DNA of 64,000 nucleotides, from contig NZ_RQIH01000003.1 in the NCBI RefSeq assembly GCF_003939025.1, forward strand, positions 1 to 64,000, given 5' to 3'. The translations under genes and the position numbers were made by a program. The first letter of the stretch is position 1. Each line of letters begins with the position of its first letter. The DNA comes from Rhizobium sophoriradicis (GTDB taxonomy: Bacteria; Pseudomonadota; Alphaproteobacteria; Rhizobiales; Rhizobiaceae). The notes under the pieces are model-generated. The model worked only from the letters and a program-made list of their open reading frames with translations, did no database searches and was not told the origin of the DNA. This document shows, piece by piece, positions 63,274 through 64,000 of this stretch.

Positions 63274-64000
63274 TCACTGGAATTCGAAGATCTGCCGGAA
63301 GACGCCCGGCGCGATGATCGACAGCGGATTGATCTGCAGGTTCGGCTGGTCGAACTTGCCGGTGAGCTTGAAGGTGATGCCGATCAGGCCGCGATCGCTG
63401 CCGTTGCCGAGGATGACGCCGATCAGCGGCAGTTCGGCGAACAGGCGATTGAGGCCGTAGGCCGGCATGAATGTGCCGGTCATATCCATATTGCCCTTGC
63501 GGTCGCGCACCACGCCCTGGAACGTCGCGCCGATCTGGTCGCCGCGCAGCACCCCGTTCTCGATACCGATCATGCCACCGCGCGAAACGATGCGGGCAAA
63601 AGCGCGCTGGAAGCGTTGCGACGAAGTGTCGATGTCGCGTTTGACGGCCTCGTTGAGGCTGCGCTGCTCGTTTCCGACGGGCGTGGAGACGATCGAACGC
63701 AGGCGCTGTTCGTTGACGATCGAGAAACGGCGCACATCGAGCGAGCCGTCCCAGCCGCCCTGCGCACCCAAGCGGATCGCCAGATTGAGCAGGCCGCCCT
63801 GCATGTGCTGGTAGAGATCGGCGAAGCGCGAAACCGCGCCCGCATCACCGCTGGTGATGTTGATGACGCCGCCATCCTTCATCTGGCTGACAACGGCCTC
63901 GCCGCTGTCGGTGATGCCGGAAAAATTCAAGGCCTGCAGCTTGTCGCCGCGCAGTGACACCTGCGCCTGGAAATTGCCGACCTTTTCGTCGTTGAAACCG
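63274..64000 (-). CDS. AsmA-like / YhdP-type inner-membrane protein (partial, C-terminal part)
   Basis: The frame stays open to the right edge, so only the last 242 residues are visible. The sequence is beta-rich with repeats of alternating hydrophobic residues, and ends in ARIVSRGGMIGIENGVLRGDQIGATFQGVVRDRKGNMDMTGTFMPAYGLNRLFAELPLIG, typical of the AsmA C-terminal or DUF3971 domain. Such proteins are long and N-terminally anchored in the inner membrane, and are implicated in phospholipid transport to the outer membrane. The start is outside the window. It converges with the GH13 gene 9 bases away. Confidence 0.82.
   Translation of the reverse strand, partial: GFNDEKVGNFQAQVSLRGDKLQALNFSGITDSGEAVVSQMKDGGVINITSGDAGAVSRFADLYQHMQGGLLNLAIRLGAQGGWDGSLDVRRFSIVNEQRLRSIVSTPVGNEQRSLNEAVKRDIDTSSQRFQRAFARIVSRGGMIGIENGVLRGDQIGATFQGVVRDRKGNMDMTGTFMPAYGLNRLFAELPLIGVILGNGSDRGLIGITFKLTGKFDQPNLQINPLSIIAPGVFRQIFEFQ

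Overview
The window is a GC-rich stretch of alphaproteobacterial chromosome, most likely Rhizobium of the leguminosarum/etli type. This rests on gene content and signals, not on a database search: the suf operon has the order sufS2-B-(small ORF)-C-D-S-T-A behind apparent Irr and RirA iron boxes, and there are gcvTHP behind a tandem glycine riboswitch, an ATP12 chaperone gene, pccA/pccB and short dispersed palindromes. No insertion sequence, prophage, CRISPR array or plasmid module was seen.

Region 1 (1-4125) carries acyl-CoA oxidation genes: the start of ETF-ubiquinone oxidoreductase, 3-hydroxyacyl-CoA dehydrogenase and glutaryl-CoA dehydrogenase, with a divergent LysR regulator. Region 2 (4200-21715) is the most interesting part: a catabolic regulon of about 17 kb. 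Six copies of the palindrome TGCTAACGTTAGCA, or close variants, precede every transcription unit, and a LacI-family regulator lies inside. The members are PEP carboxylase; a D-2-hydroxyacid dehydrogenase with an APH-fold kinase; an operon of extradiol dioxygenase, periplasmic binding protein, zinc alcohol dehydrogenase and FMN reductase; an operon of livH, a fused livM-livG, livF, a cupin and an enolase paralog; a carboxymuconolactone-decarboxylase-like protein; and a fumarylacetoacetate-hydrolase-family enzyme. The enolase and the dioxygenase both lack a residue normally central to catalysis, so the pathway substrate may be new. Dehydrogenase, kinase, enolase and PEP carboxylase together resemble the hydroxypyruvate-to-oxaloacetate half of the serine cycle.

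Region 3 (21980-42999) is mostly housekeeping and transport: two membrane proteins, a MerR regulator, MgtE, a degenerate peptide deformylase, a BON protein, tRNA-Leu(GAG), LipB, a DMT transporter, pccA, class III alcohol dehydrogenase, a guanidinium exporter behind a guanidine-II riboswitch, DoxX, pccB, a lipoprotein, the rluC-like/HAD/ATP12 operon, CrcB and a fused YcnI-PCuAC copper protein.

Region 4 (43140-64000) holds the glycine cleavage operon, a GH25 lipoprotein, an orphan flagellar-rod-like protein, the complete suf operon (minus strand, reading from sufS2 at 57029 to sufA at 49683), an alpha/beta hydrolase, anmK, tyrS, a GH13 glucosidase/trehalose-synthase-like enzyme and the 3' part of an AsmA-like gene.

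All calls come from reading motifs, start sites and spacing by eye. Catalytic-residue statements rely on remembered family alignments and should be tested by alignment.
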